From Dipetalonema caudispina (taxonomy: Eukaryota; Nematoda; Chromadorea; Rhabditida; Onchocercidae): DNA of 23,885 bases. The notes under the pieces are model-generated. The model was not told where the DNA came from, ran no database searches, and saw only the letters and a program-made list of their open reading frames with translations. Shown here one piece after another: positions 21,507 through 23,885 of this stretch. The position numbers and the translations under genes are program-made. Position 1 is the stretch's first letter, and each line of letters opens with the position of its first letter. The stretch lies in contig JABVXV010000592.1 of assembly GCA_013365325.1 (NCBI GenBank), positions 1 through 23,885 on the forward strand, read 5' to 3'.

Positions 21507-22384
21507 ATAACTTTATAATGTGCTAATTTGAAATAGTACAAAATTGAAGTCTCGAAATCGTAGAAATGAAATTTATTTTTACAGTAGTGTAGAAAGAGTA
21601 TAATTGAAGTATTCCCAAATATATAAAGGAAAATATGTTCCTTAGTTCAATTACATCTTTTTGTAATTGTCTCCCCATATTTCAAAACTTGGCAGTTAAT
21701 CATGGAATTCTACAGTGTAATCAAGTTAATCGAACTGTATAAATTCTTGAATAGAAAACAATATTTTCAGTAGTAAAATTTGATTTATTCAGGAATTCCG
21801 GAATTTTATTTATTGCATTCTCCTGGAACAATGCGTATTCAAGCAAAACCGTTTCTTAACAAATAAACTTTTTTTTTTTTTTTTGGAAAAAGAAATGGTC
21901 TAAAGCATTTGACATCTTATTACGCTTTGTTAATTGGTCCATTTCCATGCCAATCTTTCTTGTTTCTCTCAACTTTTTATGTTCATGGAATAAATTTTTT
22001 AAAAATCGTTAATAGATTTCGATTCCCAACGACTCCTCTGCTCATAAACGTTATCTTTTACAAGATTTCTTATCGTCAAGTATTATTGAAATCAATAATT
22101 TTATATCCATCCTTTCATTGGTTAGAAATGAAAATCACTGATTTGTTTCATTTTTTAATACATTATCTAATGTGTTTCCGTATATCGTGAATCCGAAAAT
22201 TTTTCATCATAAATATTTCTAAATCAAATTAACTTGTGTTGCAGAATTATTCTCATTTGAATGATTGTCATATAAATTGATAATTGAGGAAAGTTACACT
22301 GTCTAACATGAATCATTTAACTTATACTCATCCTTGTCTAAGATGATATATCAACATAATACGTCTTTGTTGTCTGTGGTTAAG
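21507..22384. other. Non-coding AT-rich DNA
   Basis: No gene seen. The frame 21909-22190 is long for this composition, but its residues (Phe, Ile, Leu, Tyr) and lack of homology suggest chance. Confidence 0.65.
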
Positions 22385-22543
22385 ATATGCTTAAATCAGA
22401 TCCGGCTGCAACGCGCTGTCCTTTGTTCATATCCTTAAAATAAGACTGCAACATCGTGTCCTTTGTTTTATATGCTTAAGCTAGGATTGTTAACATTGTC
22501 TTTTGTGTCATATACTTACGATAGGGTTACAACCACATCCTGT
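22385..22543. repeat. Four-copy diverged minisatellite, unit about 42 bp
   Basis: Units at 22385-22428, 22429-22468, 22469-22509 and 22510-22543 share the pattern ATATNCTTAA, then CTGCAAC, then TGTCCTTTGT. Copies differ at roughly a quarter of positions. The GC content is higher than that of the surroundings. Confidence 0.8.
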
Positions 22544-23489
22544 AAACTACTCTTACTACACACACATATATATACATGGGTCACTGTATTAATTGCTGTG
22601 TTATTCAACAAATTCTATATTCAACTACTTGTCGTGATACTCAATCAAGAGGACTGTACTGTCTTCTACAAAAATACGAATTCTTTCTACCACAAATAAA
22701 ATTCCACGATACCATATATCTTATCATTAATGTTCCTGTTGATAAGAAGTAATTCTTAAAGAAAAGCATTATCGATTGCTGCTTAATCTGTCTACAAGTG
22801 TTTTATATTTCGAAGAATTTCTGCAACGTTTTTCGTCATGAAAAATGAGATAGCTTCAAATTCTACAAGATGAAAATAAGAAAAAGAATAAATAGCAATT
22901 TCCTTATGATCCAATTGTTTTTTTGACATCCATTTTCACCATTAAAAAAGATTCCTATGCTGTCTAACTTAACTTTTATATTACCTAACAGAGTTATTGT
23001 GATGACGTGATTTATAAGGAATGATTTAATGCGAATGAACAACATGTCCATTGGTATAATGATGCTTTTGTAATTTTTGAAAATTTTTAATTCAATAATT
23101 AAACTACAGAATTTGTTTGAGAACAATATGTTGTTGGTAAGAAGCATGTATTTACAACTACACCGTAACTCGAGTGATATACGATTACCAATTTGCTTCT
23201 GTCAGTTCACGTAGAATAATGATATAAGCAAAAAAAAAAGTTATCCTAGTCCGAGAGTAAATCATATTATACGTGATGTAGAACAAGAATCAGCTTAATG
23301 CATAACGAAAAGCAAAATTTCACGTCATACCTAACCGTTTGCGTACTTGGTTTTTCATCTTTATTTGCTTGCTGATCAAAGAAGTCTTGAACTAATTAAA
23401 TTATGGCTTACAAGTTATTTCTTTCTGTTAACGTATGCTTTTTAATTTAAAACTGCTGTATTCCATTGAAATTTATTTTAATTATATGA
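22544..23489. other. Non-coding AT-rich DNA
   Basis: Unique-looking sequence with no recognisable exon, RNA gene or element. The minus-strand frame 22863-23147 is Ile/Leu/Asn/Lys-rich and unrecognised. Confidence 0.65.
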
Positions 23490-23525
23490 AATAATAATAA
23501 TAATAATAATTAATAATTAATAATA

Positions 23526-23588
<63 letters not shown>

Positions 23589-23826
23589 TAATAATAATAA
23601 TTAATAATAATAATTAATAATAGTAATAACAATAATAATAATTAATAATAATTAATAATAATAATAATAATTAATAATAATAATGATAATAATAGTAATA
23701 ATGATAATAATAGTAATAATGATAATAATAGTAATAATAATAATTAATAATAATAATAATAATTAATAATAATAATAATGATGATAATAATAATAATAGT
23801 AATAATAATGATAGTAGTAATAATAC
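23490..23826. repeat. Interrupted (AAT)n array
   Basis: More than 330 bases of AAT units broken by TAATTAATAA junctions and by periodic GAT and AGT substitutions. A higher-order unit of about 15 bases, containing AATGATAATAATAGT, is visible around 23680-23730. Confidence 0.95.
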
Positions 23827-23885
23827 GAAGAAGATAAAAAAGAAGAAAAGGAAGGATAATAATGATTACATGATACTGATAAAGT

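Overview
This AT-rich eukaryotic window is almost certainly from a nematode genome. It holds one gene that can be recognised with confidence: a 13-exon, plus-strand ortholog of C. elegans soc-2/sur-8 (vertebrate SHOC2), the leucine-rich-repeat scaffold of the Ras-RAF-MAPK pathway. The spliced model runs from an ATG at 12884 to a TAA at 19165-19167 and predicts 605 residues. They comprise an N/Q-rich disordered head, about 20 tandem 23-residue LRRs and the C-terminal signature KMQGPYR. Nematode origin is inferred from LRR wording recalled as closer to C. elegans SOC-2 than to human SHOC2 (for example [10 protein letters not shown] and a YLKMQGPYR tail), from short introns with TTTCAG-type acceptors, and from very high AT content. 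A filarial or other spirurid worm is a reasonable guess but unproven.

Layout: 1-141 is an (AAT)n array. From 142 to about 12700 I find no gene. That stretch is AT-rich DNA full of long poly(A)/poly(T) runs, di- and trinucleotide microsatellites, a degenerate (TGR)n field at 2041-2470 and a 138-bp tandem duplication near 3.6-3.9 kb. From 12701 a compositionally coding-like open frame leads without a stop into the soc-2 ATG. Exons and introns alternate to 19167; intron 1 is 1.76 kb and the rest are 69-526 bp. From 19168 to 23489 the DNA is again non-coding, with three separate short tandem-repeat families (76, 49 and about 42 bp units). 23490-23826 is a second, interrupted (AAT)n array in the same orientation as the first.

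There is no operon partner, tRNA, rRNA, CRISPR array or recognisable transposon. The more unusual signals lie in the gene itself: 8 of 12 introns have T at donor position +3; two introns carry a better-looking acceptor 20 and 14 nt upstream of the acceptor that keeps the frame, each leading to an early stop; and the N-terminus carries trinucleotide-repeat N and Q tracts and appears to extend upstream of the only available ATG. I see no evidence of a wholly new system. Most of the open frames in this window are chance frames in low-complexity DNA.
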